From positions 538,659,073 through 538,723,072 of the forward strand of contig OZ010786.1 of NCBI GenBank assembly GCA_963932465.1: a stretch of DNA of 64,000 nucleotides, given 5' to 3'. The first letter of the stretch is position 1. Each line of letters starts with the position of its first letter. Shown in pieces: positions 49,264 through 58,939 of the stretch. The stretch is from Maratus speciosus (Eukaryota; Arthropoda; Arachnida; Araneae; Salticidae). A program made the position numbers and the translations under genes. Under the pieces are notes generated by a model. It saw only the letters and a program-made list of their open reading frames with translations, was not told the origin of the DNA and did no database searches.

Positions 49264-49386
49264 CAACCAGGTTACCATATCAAGCAAAATAACAAAACAT
49301 TGGAGCCAGGTAAGTACCCCAGTGCGTATATCACATTGGCGTCGGAATAAAATCGCGTCAACGTGATGCGTATATGGCATCTGTAG
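49264..49386 (+). mobile_element. GGCACAG-family MITE, partial copy
   Basis: Starts with 'aggttaccatatcaagcaa' and ends with 'gcgtatatggcatctgtagc', matching the right halves of 46578-46979 and 46635-46839. Confidence 0.7.
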
Positions 49387-49783
49387 CGGTTCAAGTACAC
49401 TTCGGAACGTTACTTTGAAATCGGTGAGTTTCATCGCCAAAATGCTTACTGATCATCGCCACTGAATATATAAATAATGCCATATTTGCAACCTTATAGG
49501 TCAGAATATAAGTGGAACCTCGGTTCACGACCGCCTCTGTTTATGACCAGTTCGGTTTATGTCCAAATCGGTGATCAAAATTTGACTCGGTTGGCGTGCA
49601 ATATCTCGGTTCACGACCAAGGCTGCCGAATAGTTCAGTTGGCAACCCTCATGTAACTCTTGTTATTAGTTAAGTTTGGAGTAAGGTGTGCACATCAGAG
49701 TGCTTTGTGTACCTTTATTACTGTAAAAAAAATAACTTTTTGTTTTACTTTTACTCAGGTTTGCGCTAATTTTACATCTCATT

Positions 49784-50224
49784 ATGGCTTCTAAAGGTGT
49801 TATTACACGAGGAGTCAAAGACGCTTGAAATCCCGGGCGTCTAGCGACAACAGCCGCCTCACGGACCGTCTTTTCCAAGCATTTCATTGGCTGTTCCGGA
49901 AAAGGCTTTTCTATTATCAGATTTCCAAGCATTTGATTGGCTGTTACTGGCGACTCGCCTCGTTTCAGGCGTCAAAGATGCTCCGACAGAAAAAAGACGC
50001 TCGCTCCCCAAGCGACTCCCCTGGAGCCATAGGAATAACATGGAGATGCCTGGAATCTGAAGCGTCTTTGACCCCTCGTGCAATAACACCATTTGAATGA
50101 CAAAGTGCTAGTGATAGCAGTAGTAAGAAGCTTAAGCGAATTACTGTTCAATAAAAGAAATTGTAGCAAAACAGGAGAACGATGTTAGTATAACCGGTCT
50201 AGCTAAACAATACGATATAGCCTA
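49784..50224 (+). pseudogene. N-terminus of a Tigger/pogo transposase, split by a MITE
   Basis: This is the start of the DNA-binding (CENP-B-type helix-turn-helix) part of a pogo-family transposase. ATG at 49784 opens MASK; after four codons a 295-bp MITE intervenes (49796-50090). The frame then resumes with SASDSSSKKLKRITVQ (from about 50107), hits a stop, and continues after a shift as KEIVAKQENDVSITGLAKQY. That is the typical first helices of the psq/CENP-B domain. A stop at about 50222 ends recognisable homology, and no DDE domain follows. The copy is therefore broken four ways: insertion, stop, frameshift and truncation. Closest relatives would be Tigger-type elements, judged from motif recall. 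Confidence 0.8.
49796..50090. mobile_element. GGTGTTATT-ended MITE, complete (295 bp)
   Basis: The left end is GGTGTTATTACACGAGGAGT; the right end, reverse-complemented, is GGTGTTATTGCACGAGGGGT. The inverted match extends 31 bp with two differences. Internally, 'tttccaagcatttcattggc' and 'tttccaagcatttgattggc' form a direct repeat about 50 bp apart. A clear target duplication is not visible (left flank 'tctaaa', right flank 'atttga'). It inserted into the Tigger coding sequence. Confidence 0.85.
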
Positions 50225-50783
50225 AACCTTCGATTTCCACGATAATCTACAGACATATATTACGCTATCGTATGTGTCACAGAAATCGCGATTATTTGTT
50301 AATTGTTTAATGGCAACGCTCGAATGAAACGCATCTCATTGGTTATAGAACCGCATTTAATGCATCTCCATACCTATAGGGGGGGGGGGACGGTTACCAA
50401 AAGCGGGATCGTGTTCTGCCGCTAAATACCGCCAAGTTTCTCACCAACTTGGCAATATATCGCCAAATTCCTATAGACTTCCATTGTAAACCAATAGGGT
50501 TTACTTGTTTAGAGAGAATCAACAAATTGAGATATTTTAATGCAACAAAAACTAATATCAGTTTAAGGAATTATATTAATTATATTTAATAGAGCCCAAG
50601 TAAATTAAATTATAAATAAAAATAACGTGAATTCGATTTAAAAACCTTGAACCTCTTAAAACAGTGTGCATTACTTGGTTACATAGTGCATTATTGTGCG
50701 AAATAAGAAAAAAGTATTGGGAATATTTAAAAGCAACTCAGGTTTATTTATATTCAATAGATAATTATCAAAAAATTTAAATG
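50225..50783. other. Stretch without recognisable gene
   Basis: Contains a G10 run near 50382-50391 and several 'cgccaa' motifs (50430-50480) that recall the MITE families of this region, but no boundary is visible. Confidence 0.45.
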
Positions 50784-51723
50784 ACTAGTATTAAAAAATG
50801 CTCTGACGAGCACCAAAAAAGGTTAATATGTTTTTAAGAATGAAAAAGGGTTTGACAAGTGCTGCTAATTGAGCATGAAAAAGGATAAGGGGTCCCTTCT
50901 TGGCTGCAGCTCACTGTCAATGCCAACCTTGAAAAAAATCATATTTGCGCTTTTTTCATATAAAAAAAATCAGCCACTGTTACGATAAAAATGTGTAGTA
51001 TAAAGACACATCCAGTAAATACGCAGCCTGATTAAACATGAATGTAAGGCGACATAGTACCAAAAACCTTAGTTCCTGCAGCGTATCACACTCATGCAGG
51101 ACCACCAAGCACGCCTTCAGTGTACAACTGTACAGAAAACTGATTTGTAGTGCAGTTCAGACTGTTGCAGCACTCTGCACAGGAACAACTCCACATGTGC
51201 ATGCATAACCGTATAATGCATTCATTGATTCTTGAAATTATATGCAAGTGGCTGTGGCTGTACAATGTACTATGCAGTACAGCAATGAATGTAAATTTTA
51301 AACGAACATTAGATGCATACACCTTTAATACGTAAGTACAAAAGCACAGTGTGAGTGTACGCTGAGGTTCAAAAATCAAAAGCATAATAGGAATGAACAG
51401 TGTAGTATAATTTATAGACAAATAATGGTACACAGTGCACTATACAAAGTTGCATTGCAGACGCATGCGCAGTACAACACTGCAACAGTGCAGTTAACAT
51501 GTAAAGCAAGACGGAAAGTTTTACTAACGTACTGCGAATTTATTTTATATGGAAAAAGCGCAAATATGATTTTTTCAAGGTTGGCATTGACAGTGAGCTG
51601 CAGCCAAGAAGGGACCCCTTGTCCTTTTTCATGCTCAATTAGCAGCACTTGTCAAACCCTTTTTCATACTTAAAAACATATTAACCTTTTTTGGTGCTCG
51701 TCAGAGCATTTTTTAATACTAGT
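50784..51723. mobile_element. Inverted-repeat element with ~183-bp near-identical arms (940 bp)
   Basis: The left arm 50784-50968 and right arm 51543-51723 are reverse complements with only a few differences. Both contain 'gggtccctt(ct)', 'gctgcagctcactgtc' and 'aaggttggcattgaca' or their complements. Both outer ends read ACTAGTATTAAAAAATGCTC. The interior (about 51070-51500) is dense in TGCA and GTAC tetramers. Two overlapping minus-strand frames (113 and 78 codons) carry no known motif. The high arm identity implies youth or gene conversion. Confidence 0.9.
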
Positions 51724-51734
51724 ATATATATAAT

Positions 51735-52400
51735 ATGAATAAATCTTAAGGACTTCTTTATAAAAGATCAATTCAAAATTTGTATATCAAAGCTTAAAAT
51801 ACAATTTATCGCGGATAAAATGTATTTCATTAATTTTCTAGAAATTACCTTTTTCAGAATAACCAGTGCACTGAAAAATCATTATCGCTAAAAATGATTT
51901 AAATCGCCGAGAAAAAGATATAATTAATAAACTTAATAACATATCATAAAACTGAAAAATACACTGTGAAATGGCACTTTAATTAAGTAGGTATATATTC
52001 TTTCTGAGCTAAGGCGTTAATTAGAAAGGTTCTTTAACTTGTGTATGAAAGAAAATGATCAATTTAATGATGATATAGAGGTTTATTAATAAACAGATAA
52101 AGTGAAACATGAAGAGGGAAAACAAAACGTAATAAAAATTAAATTGATAGCGGTGTTATACGGTTATACACTTATCTATATACTTAAATTTTAGAAATAA
52201 TATTAAAAATAAAACAAGGCGACTTCATGAGAATCCATTTTTGTACTATTAATTATGAATTCCATTTTGTATTGGAAACTATATGCTAAGAGTTTCTTAA
52301 AACCTACATTTAAAAACTAATTAAATAAGTATCGAACATTGCATAGCATTAAATAGCTAGATGGTACCATTGCCATTAAATGTAGCAGTATCAATGCATA
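51735..52400 (+). repeat. ~693-bp repeat, unit 5
   Basis: Anchor block at 51997 ('attctttctgagctaaggcg'). Same order and orientation as units 1-4. It begins with 'aaggacttctttataaaaga', directly right of the inverted-repeat element. Confidence 0.8.
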
Positions 52401-52454
52401 ATTATTATTATTACTATTATTATTATAAATTTATTACTAATATTACTATGTATA

Positions 52455-52657
52455 CATTGGTGTGCAAAAATTAAGGACGAAGCAGATAAATTAGCATAAA
52501 AGTAGAACAAGGCAACATACCGGATTACTAAGATTATTTTCATCACTTGTCCCATGTTTTCACATCTTAGAGATCTTATGGTATGATTTCAGTTGATGTG
52601 CAAACTTCACGACGATACATTCGAAAAGCTATCTTGTCCTTAATTTTTGCACACCAG
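52455..52657. mobile_element. Tc1-like MITE, TA-flanked (203 bp)
   Basis: The left end is CATTGGTGTGCAAAAATTAA; the right end, reverse-complemented, is CTGGTGTGCAAAAATTAAGG. The shared inverted repeat TGGTGTGCAAAAATTAAGGA is 20 bp and exact. TA stands on both sides (52453-52454, 52658-52659). TGGTGTGCAAAA-type ends are known from Tc1-family elements. No coding capacity. Confidence 0.85.
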
Positions 52658-52714
52658 TATATATATATATATGTGTGTGTGTGTGTGCGTGTGTTATTAT
52701 GTATTAAACTGAAG

Positions 52715-53040
52715 GACTGCATTAAAAAATAATGTTTCCAAGATTAGTTTAAGAGTAATAAGTGGAATTTTAATACTTTATTGCTATTTTATTGTAAGTT
52801 ATAATATAAGGTTACGCGAAAAACCTACATTTAAAGACTGAATAAGTAAGAATCGAACTATTATTTTTCACGAATAAAACTGGGTTATATCAAAGAAAAA
52901 TACATTTTACACGGTTAGTCTAAGTAATAAGTATTTTTTTATCTCAATTTTATTGTGTAATATATTATTAGGAGACGCTAAAAACTTGCATTTAAAAACT
53001 GGATAAATAAGAATGGAACAAATGATTTCTGATTATAATT
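52715..53040 (+). repeat. 3' parts of the 693-bp repeat, two partial copies
   Basis: The unit-end sequence 'aaaacctacatttaaagact' with its flanks occurs at about 52825, and a close variant at about 52985. These are two incomplete copies of the unit's 3' third. Confidence 0.6.
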
Positions 53041-53839
53041 TGATGCACTCTATGCTTTCATCAAGACAACATAAATTTATATTAATTTTACTTTTAAATT
53101 AAATGTAAATCTATATATATATATATATTACACATTACACTTTCACACCAGACTGGGGTACATTATGATAGTTTTGATATGATTGTTTATCTAAATCCAG
53201 GTCAGTAGCCGAATAAAATAGTTGTGTAAATATGCTTTGGAGCGTCTGAGGTTTTAACCTTTAATTTTATTTACATTCATGTAATATAATTTTGAAGCCA
53301 TTACTAACTTTTAACTCCATAACTTTATTTTTGAATTTATTATTGGTCGAAAGTATTACTCTCAGATTTTTAATTACAATCAAACAGTATTTGAGCTAAA
53401 ACAATCAAAACAATCTGAAGCCACTTGGTACAAATGAATCAGATGCAAAATCGCAAAAATTTCATAGTAACTTAACACAATTGAAAAAAAAATAAATAAA
53501 TAAAAGTACTATAAAGTTACTTCTACACTGATTGCACTACTGTACAAAACGATAAGTGTTTTACAAAATATACACATATCCTGCGCTTCTAATATTAAAA
53601 AGTGAAATAATTAAATCAGTATAACATAATCGAATTTTAGTCTATTTCATGGGCCAGAAACGCGGCTTATGGGCCCTGATCCTTTCAGAGTTCTAAAAGT
53701 TATAAAAACTAATTAAAATACATTTTTATGCAAAACATACTTTATTGTTTAAAAATTAAATAACCTGCATATTCGTAAAATTTATATTTTGGGATTGTTT
53801 TTATTTTTCAATATGCCCATTTATTACACACAGAATGTG
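53041..53839. other. AT-rich stretch without recognisable gene
   Basis: (TA)n at about 53112-53128. No gene recognised. Confidence 0.55.
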
Positions 53840-54336
53840 CGGAAAATACTGGACGCATTTTAAAATTCAATATGAATCAAATTATTTTCGTACAGGCCTG
53901 AGGTTTGGACAAAAATGTTTCTCAGGATAAAAGAAGTTTTCCTTAACCGAATGAAAATATCTAATTCCAAATTTCGATGATAAGATGGCACAACTTGTCC
54001 GAATGTTTGCTTTCAAACATGCGTTTTTTCTGATTTTCAGATTAATATTGAGGTTGTGACACAGAAATGACGACTACTTGCGCTGGAAGTCATCAATTCT
54101 GTGTCATAGCGAGAAAAATAACCTGAAAATCAGAAAAAAATGGACGTTTGAAAGCAAATTTACAAACAAGTGGCGCCATATATGGTCGAAATTTGGAATT
54201 AATTATTTTCATTTGCTTGAAGAAAGCTTTTAATTCTGGGAAGCATTTTGCTCCAAACCGTACTCCAGACAATCAACACGCGTATGACAATTACATGATT
54301 TTATATTGAATTAAAAATATTGTCCAGGAATTTTCG
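53840..54336. mobile_element. Foldback (long palindromic) element, ~240-bp arms
   Basis: Read outward from a short centre (about 54072-54089), the left arm (53840-54071) and right arm (54090-54336) are reverse complements at roughly 70-80% identity. Shared blocks include tgacacagaa, tctgattttcag, gtttgctttcaaac, aattccaaatttcg and aatttt/cgg at the outer ends. It would form a long hairpin. No coding capacity and no clear target duplication. Confidence 0.85.
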
Positions 54337-55230
54337 GATGTCCTGTATTTTAATAGGTTCAAAATCTTCTGTCTAATCAATCCAAATAACTTGAATTCAT
54401 TGTAATTAAACTAAGAAAAGAACATATAAAAATTTTTTAAATAAGATTTCCTTTATATCTGTCAAAATATATGTACCACCTATAAAATAAAAATCATCCA
54501 AGCATTGAATTAAACGTAATTAATTACGCAATTAATAAACATAATTAATTATTTCAAACGTTTATCAGTAGCGAAGAGAAGTTTGAAAGTTTCAAGATTG
54601 TTAGACCTTAAAAGGCTTTTTTTTACGAAAAAATAAAACAATTATGGAACAACACAAAGTAAAGAAATCCCATTTAAAACATGTAAGGAATTATATTGTC
54701 ATTTTAGTCCCAAAAAGTCTTTTTGAAATATATTTCTTGTAAAAATGTACGGTCTGAAAATTAAAGAATGCTTCACAGGTCTGATATTTTCTCACAAAAA
54801 AAAAAAAAAAAAAAAAAAAAAAATTCGTAACGTCTGTTTAAATTAACCGATATGAAGCGGTATGATAGACATTAATTTAAAATTACCTTAATTTAAAATG
54901 AACTATTTACCGTAATATACTTTGCACATTTATTATAATTGCACCAAAATACATTATAAATATATTGATAACACATATTAAGTTATTTGTATACGATAAT
55001 TGATTTTGATTAAAAAATCTTTAAATATTACGCTAACCGTTATCAATAAAGAAAAGTCATACATTTCGTTTTAACTGTAGACAACATATACCTTTAAAAA
55101 TTTACAAAATATTAATAAACAACATAGATAACGAAACTTATTATAACATATGTCATTTTCAATAATACTTTAACATTTCAAAATACTACTAGGACATAAT
55201 TTTTAAATTATAAAATACGTCCGAAATAAT

Positions 55231-55231
<1 letters not shown>
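54337..55231. other. AT-rich stretch without recognisable gene
   Basis: A28 at 54796-54823. No gene recognised. Confidence 0.6.
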
Positions 55232-55268
<37 letters not shown>

Positions 55269-55480
55269 GATTGCCAAGAAGGGTTATGTGTTTCACGCAT
55301 ATCTGGGTATGTGGATTTATTTATACCCTCGAAACAACCCAACGGCTGGATGGAATTTAATGAATGAAGTCTCTATCGATTCGTCTTAACCGTGCGATGG
55401 TTATAGGATAGGTTTTGTTTAAATAAATTCAAAATAGCGGCCTTAAAATACAAAATGGCGGTAGAGACGAGAGAAAAAAA
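55232..55480 (-). mobile_element. Minus-strand retroposon 3' end with A33 tail (probable)
   Basis: T33 at 55232-55264 is followed by 'acccgattgccaagaagg', a G/C-rich block unlike its surroundings, so the minus strand shows an element ending in poly(A). The 5' end and target duplication are not resolved; the right limit is arbitrary. Confidence 0.4.
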
Positions 55481-56426
55481 TTTACGCACCATACTGTGTG
55501 TCATATCATTGGATAGGTCTTTCAAAATGAAGACGATGTTTCAATGACTGTTTTACAGTCAGATGCTCCGTTTAAATATTACACCACATGGAAGTTGTGT
55601 AGGAAGAAACTCTAGCTTTACTGCAACTCTAACCTTCATAGACATCTATAGACCTCATCAAAACAGTATTTATAGATAGGAACTAACAATTAAACACAAC
55701 TTAAAAGTCATCAATACAAGTAAATAAAAAAAAATAGGTAAGTAATATAAAAAATAGTTTCACATTGATGAGAAATAATTAATTAGTTCGCTTTTTACGC
55801 AGTCGGGTTTTTAGATTTTTTAAATTTAATATATTATTTAACTGCTTGAGTTTTTGTACTTTCTAACTAGGCACAAAACCAACAGAGTGAAAAATATTTA
55901 ATTTACATAAAACTGAAATTTCAACTGTAAGGCTTACTTAAAAGTTTCTAAAGAAACTTTTTGCAATACTCGTATTTTTTCGATGGAAATATATTGCGCA
56001 TCATGTCCCTGATGTGATTTTACACCACTAAACCGCATACAACAAACCAACCAACAGCCGGAAAGGTTCTAAAATTGGATTCTCGATTTGAATTCTGGGA
56101 ATATTATTTTCAGTAATTTAATTTGGTGTTTGCCAAAATTCTGACCATTAATTGAATGTAGACAAGAATTGTAATTTAACCTATATCTGTAGAAGTTTGA
56201 CAAAAACTTCTGTACTAAAATTATGATTTAGCCTCCAAAAGACACGAGGAAAGACATAAATTTAAAAACTTACAAACATTTTACTATTTTCAAATTTACA
56301 TTCTGTCATATATAAGGCCAAATCCACTACTATTACTGTTTTTTTATGTTAAGAAACAGTCAGTTCAAACATACTTCCACATCACATTTATATCAGATAG
56401 TATTTTTTTTTTTTTTTTGCAACTAC
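55481..56426. other. AT-rich stretch without recognisable gene
   Basis: No gene or element boundary recognised. A T18 run lies just left of the MITE at 56427. Confidence 0.55.
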
Positions 56427-56605
56427 AGGGCTCCCAAAATGTCCGCCAACTAAATACCAACATTATTTTAGAAAAATTTTCTTTTTACATTTTTCTTACA
56501 AACCGCCCCGGAATCACCTTTGAAAGTTAATTCTAGAGCAAACCTAACATAAAATTTTCTGTTAAAATTTATTGGTATTCAGTTGGCGGACCATTTGGGA
56601 GCCCT
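56427..56605. mobile_element. hAT-like MITE (179 bp)
   Basis: The left end is AGGGCTCCCAAAATGTCCGC; the right end, reverse-complemented, is AGGGCTCCCAAATGGTCCGC. The inverted repeat is about 35 bp. Flanks are GCAACTAC (56419-56426) and GCAATTAT (56606-56613), 6 of 8. The (C)AGGGC ends plus an 8-bp target fit hAT. Interior AT-rich, no protein. Confidence 0.8.
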
Positions 56606-58939
56606 GCAATTATGCAGTTTGCAACAACATTGTCTTCAGTTTTCTCAAAATTGGAAGATTTTGAATAAACATCATTGATAAATTATAAATAATTAAAATT
56701 TAAAAAATAAGCCAGTGCAATGAATGATTCTTTCACAACATCGTAATAAAGAAACAAATTAAAGGGGTAATTATAGAAATATTTTCTGAGTATGAGCTAG
56801 AAATGTATGTTCTCTTCTATATGTGACGAGGGTCATATATTGGTTAAATAAGTAGGGAAAACCGAGCTGTTAAAATTAGCTTTCTATTCAACTCGTTATA
56901 ACAATAAATTTTCACTGTATTATTGCTATGAAGAATTTTATTTTATAACATTACTATTTACAGAAAATAACAATATTAATACCATGTACATATTTCTAAA
57001 TTCTATCATAATCTATCTATATATATTCAATCATAATCGCAAGATTTACTGTCCAATTTCTGAGACTGTATACTTTGACCTAAGAAAGTTCGATGTACCC
57101 CCATTGAGAGAATTCTGTTTTCGAGAACGTTCTACGGACTGTTATTGGTCGAATCATGTACCTCGGCTCGTATTCGGAATATCTAGAAAATTCCTCCAGA
57201 TTCTGAAAGCCTATTTTTTCTCCCAAATATCGCCAAATATGGCTATGTTCTTTCATTTGGCACCAAAAAATGCTTTGGCATGGGTAATCTTGAAAGTCGA
57301 TATTCCCTAACAAATATCGATAATGTCGCCAATGCTTCGACACATACCGACAATATTTCACCAAATATCGCCAAATTTGCGAATCGTTGCCAACTTTGCG
57401 ACTTTATTTACTGCCAACAGTTTCAATGAACATTCACATTTGAAAATGCAATGACCTGCAATGACACAAAAATGACCCAATGTGTGATATTGAAAATATA
57501 ACGTTGACGGATGCTGACATCTACCTTGCGTTCTAAAATGATGACCAAACGATGACTATAGATGCTACGTATTTATATAATTACGAACGCATATAAACAA
57601 AAATAAGATTCGTCTTTTAAATTTTTGCTTCTTTTGTAGATTTACAGAATTGATAAAAATGTTATAGTTTAAAAACGTTGCCACACACTATTTCCTATTT
57701 CAGATATGCCTTATGTAAACTGATCAGGCAACCGACAACCTTCAGGCAACCTACAATTCATGATTGTATTCATCAAAAATTCAATGATTCTTTATGGTGA
57801 ATATTTCATTATTCAAATGATTTTGCTTATTTTGTTTATTTAGTTATCAAATTCTTATACAAGATATGATCCACTAAATAGCACACACCAGCGCATAACA
57901 TGCACCTTTATTTGAGATTGTATATATTTAGTTGTAGGTATTCTCTGTTTTACGTGCACTCCCAGTTTTGCTACGAAATATTTATGTGATAAGTAAGCAA
58001 AAGAAAAAAAAAAAAATACAATAAAACACTTTAGTACGGACATAATTAAAATAACAGCAAATAATAGGGGTACCATTAGCCACCATACTGGTGGTCATTA
58101 GTAGTCATTAGCCAGTCACTAGTGGTCATTCGTCACCATACCACCTTTCAAATTGCAAATCTATCAAGAAGACTATTTTTCTGAAATCGTGGAAGAAAAA
58201 GTAGTAAAATACAGTCACACTTTCCAATCCTAATTTAGAGAGTATGTTTTTTAATGCAGGAAACTCATTTTTTGTCCATATGCCATTAGTTTATAATGTT
58301 TCGGTGTTGTACGACTCATATAACCGGCTCCTGTAAATTAAGGTCTACTTCCTTGGAAAAAAAAAACGTGCATTATTTGCTCTTGAACATACAGAAGGGG
58401 GAGATAGAGTAACCACGGGCACTATCAGATTTGAATAATCACGCACACATACACTGTAAAGAAAGGTATTTTTACAGCACAAAGTACTGTTCATCTCGCG
58501 CTCAAACTCGATCACAGTCGAATGTGCTGTAGATTTCTTTGGTTTATTGGCTAGATAAACATGAATAACAACAGTAGTTGCGTAAATTTAACATCATAAA
58601 CTGCTGGATCCGAATTGCCAGTACATTGTGCACTTATACGTATGTGAATCAGTATAGATGCAATCGCCGGGCGGACAATATGTGACGAAAGTTTATTTGC
58701 CAATTCCGAAATTTTTGTGTGCTCCGTTAAATTTTTAAATGTAGTTATTGTATATTAAATGTAAGTACATCACCATCATTTATTACGTATCCTGCACAGT
58801 GATTGTATTAGTTTGTAAGTCAGGTTATTTCTTGTCGTCGCATTTGTAGTTATTGTTCTGATAAATAAAAATACAATAAAACAGGAATTCTGCTTTTCCA
58901 GAATTTAGTGTCGCACCCGATGAACAACAACAAAAAAAC
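56606..58939. other. Mixed stretch without recognisable gene
   Basis: A block at 57060-57400 is less AT-rich and open on both strands (108 codons plus, 94 codons minus) with repeated 'atatcgccaaat' motifs; no protein family recognised. A (GGTCATTAG)-like short repeat cluster lies at 58077-58145. Near 58866-58920, 'aataaaaatacaataaaaca' followed by 'agtgtcgcacccgatg' could be the end of a decayed LTR plus primer site, but no partner LTR is seen. Confidence 0.4.

Larger units (their letters stand above)
49511..50224 (+). mobile_element. 5' part of a Tigger/pogo transposon
   Basis: Begins AGTGGAACCTCGGTTCACGA directly after a TA (49509-49510), the usual Tigger terminal sequence and target. A second 'atctcggttcacgacc' lies at 49602-49617, a subterminal repeat. 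The transposase start follows at 49784. The element stops being recognisable at about 50224, so only the 5' part is present. Confidence 0.8.

Noticed and set aside
50784..50830. CTGACGA at the ends of the inverted-repeat element, considered as a hammerhead core
   Set aside because: No GAAA block or pairing stems follow at the required distance.
51092..51433. 113-codon minus-strand frame
   Set aside because: Located in the repetitive TGCA/GTAC-rich centre of an inverted-repeat element; overlapping frames on both strands are open, which points to composition, not coding.
58866..58939. Possible 3' end of an LTR with primer-binding site ('agtgtcgcacccgatg')
   Set aside because: No matching LTR, no TGG start for a primer site, and the sequence is cut by the next element after about 20 bp; too weak to annotate.
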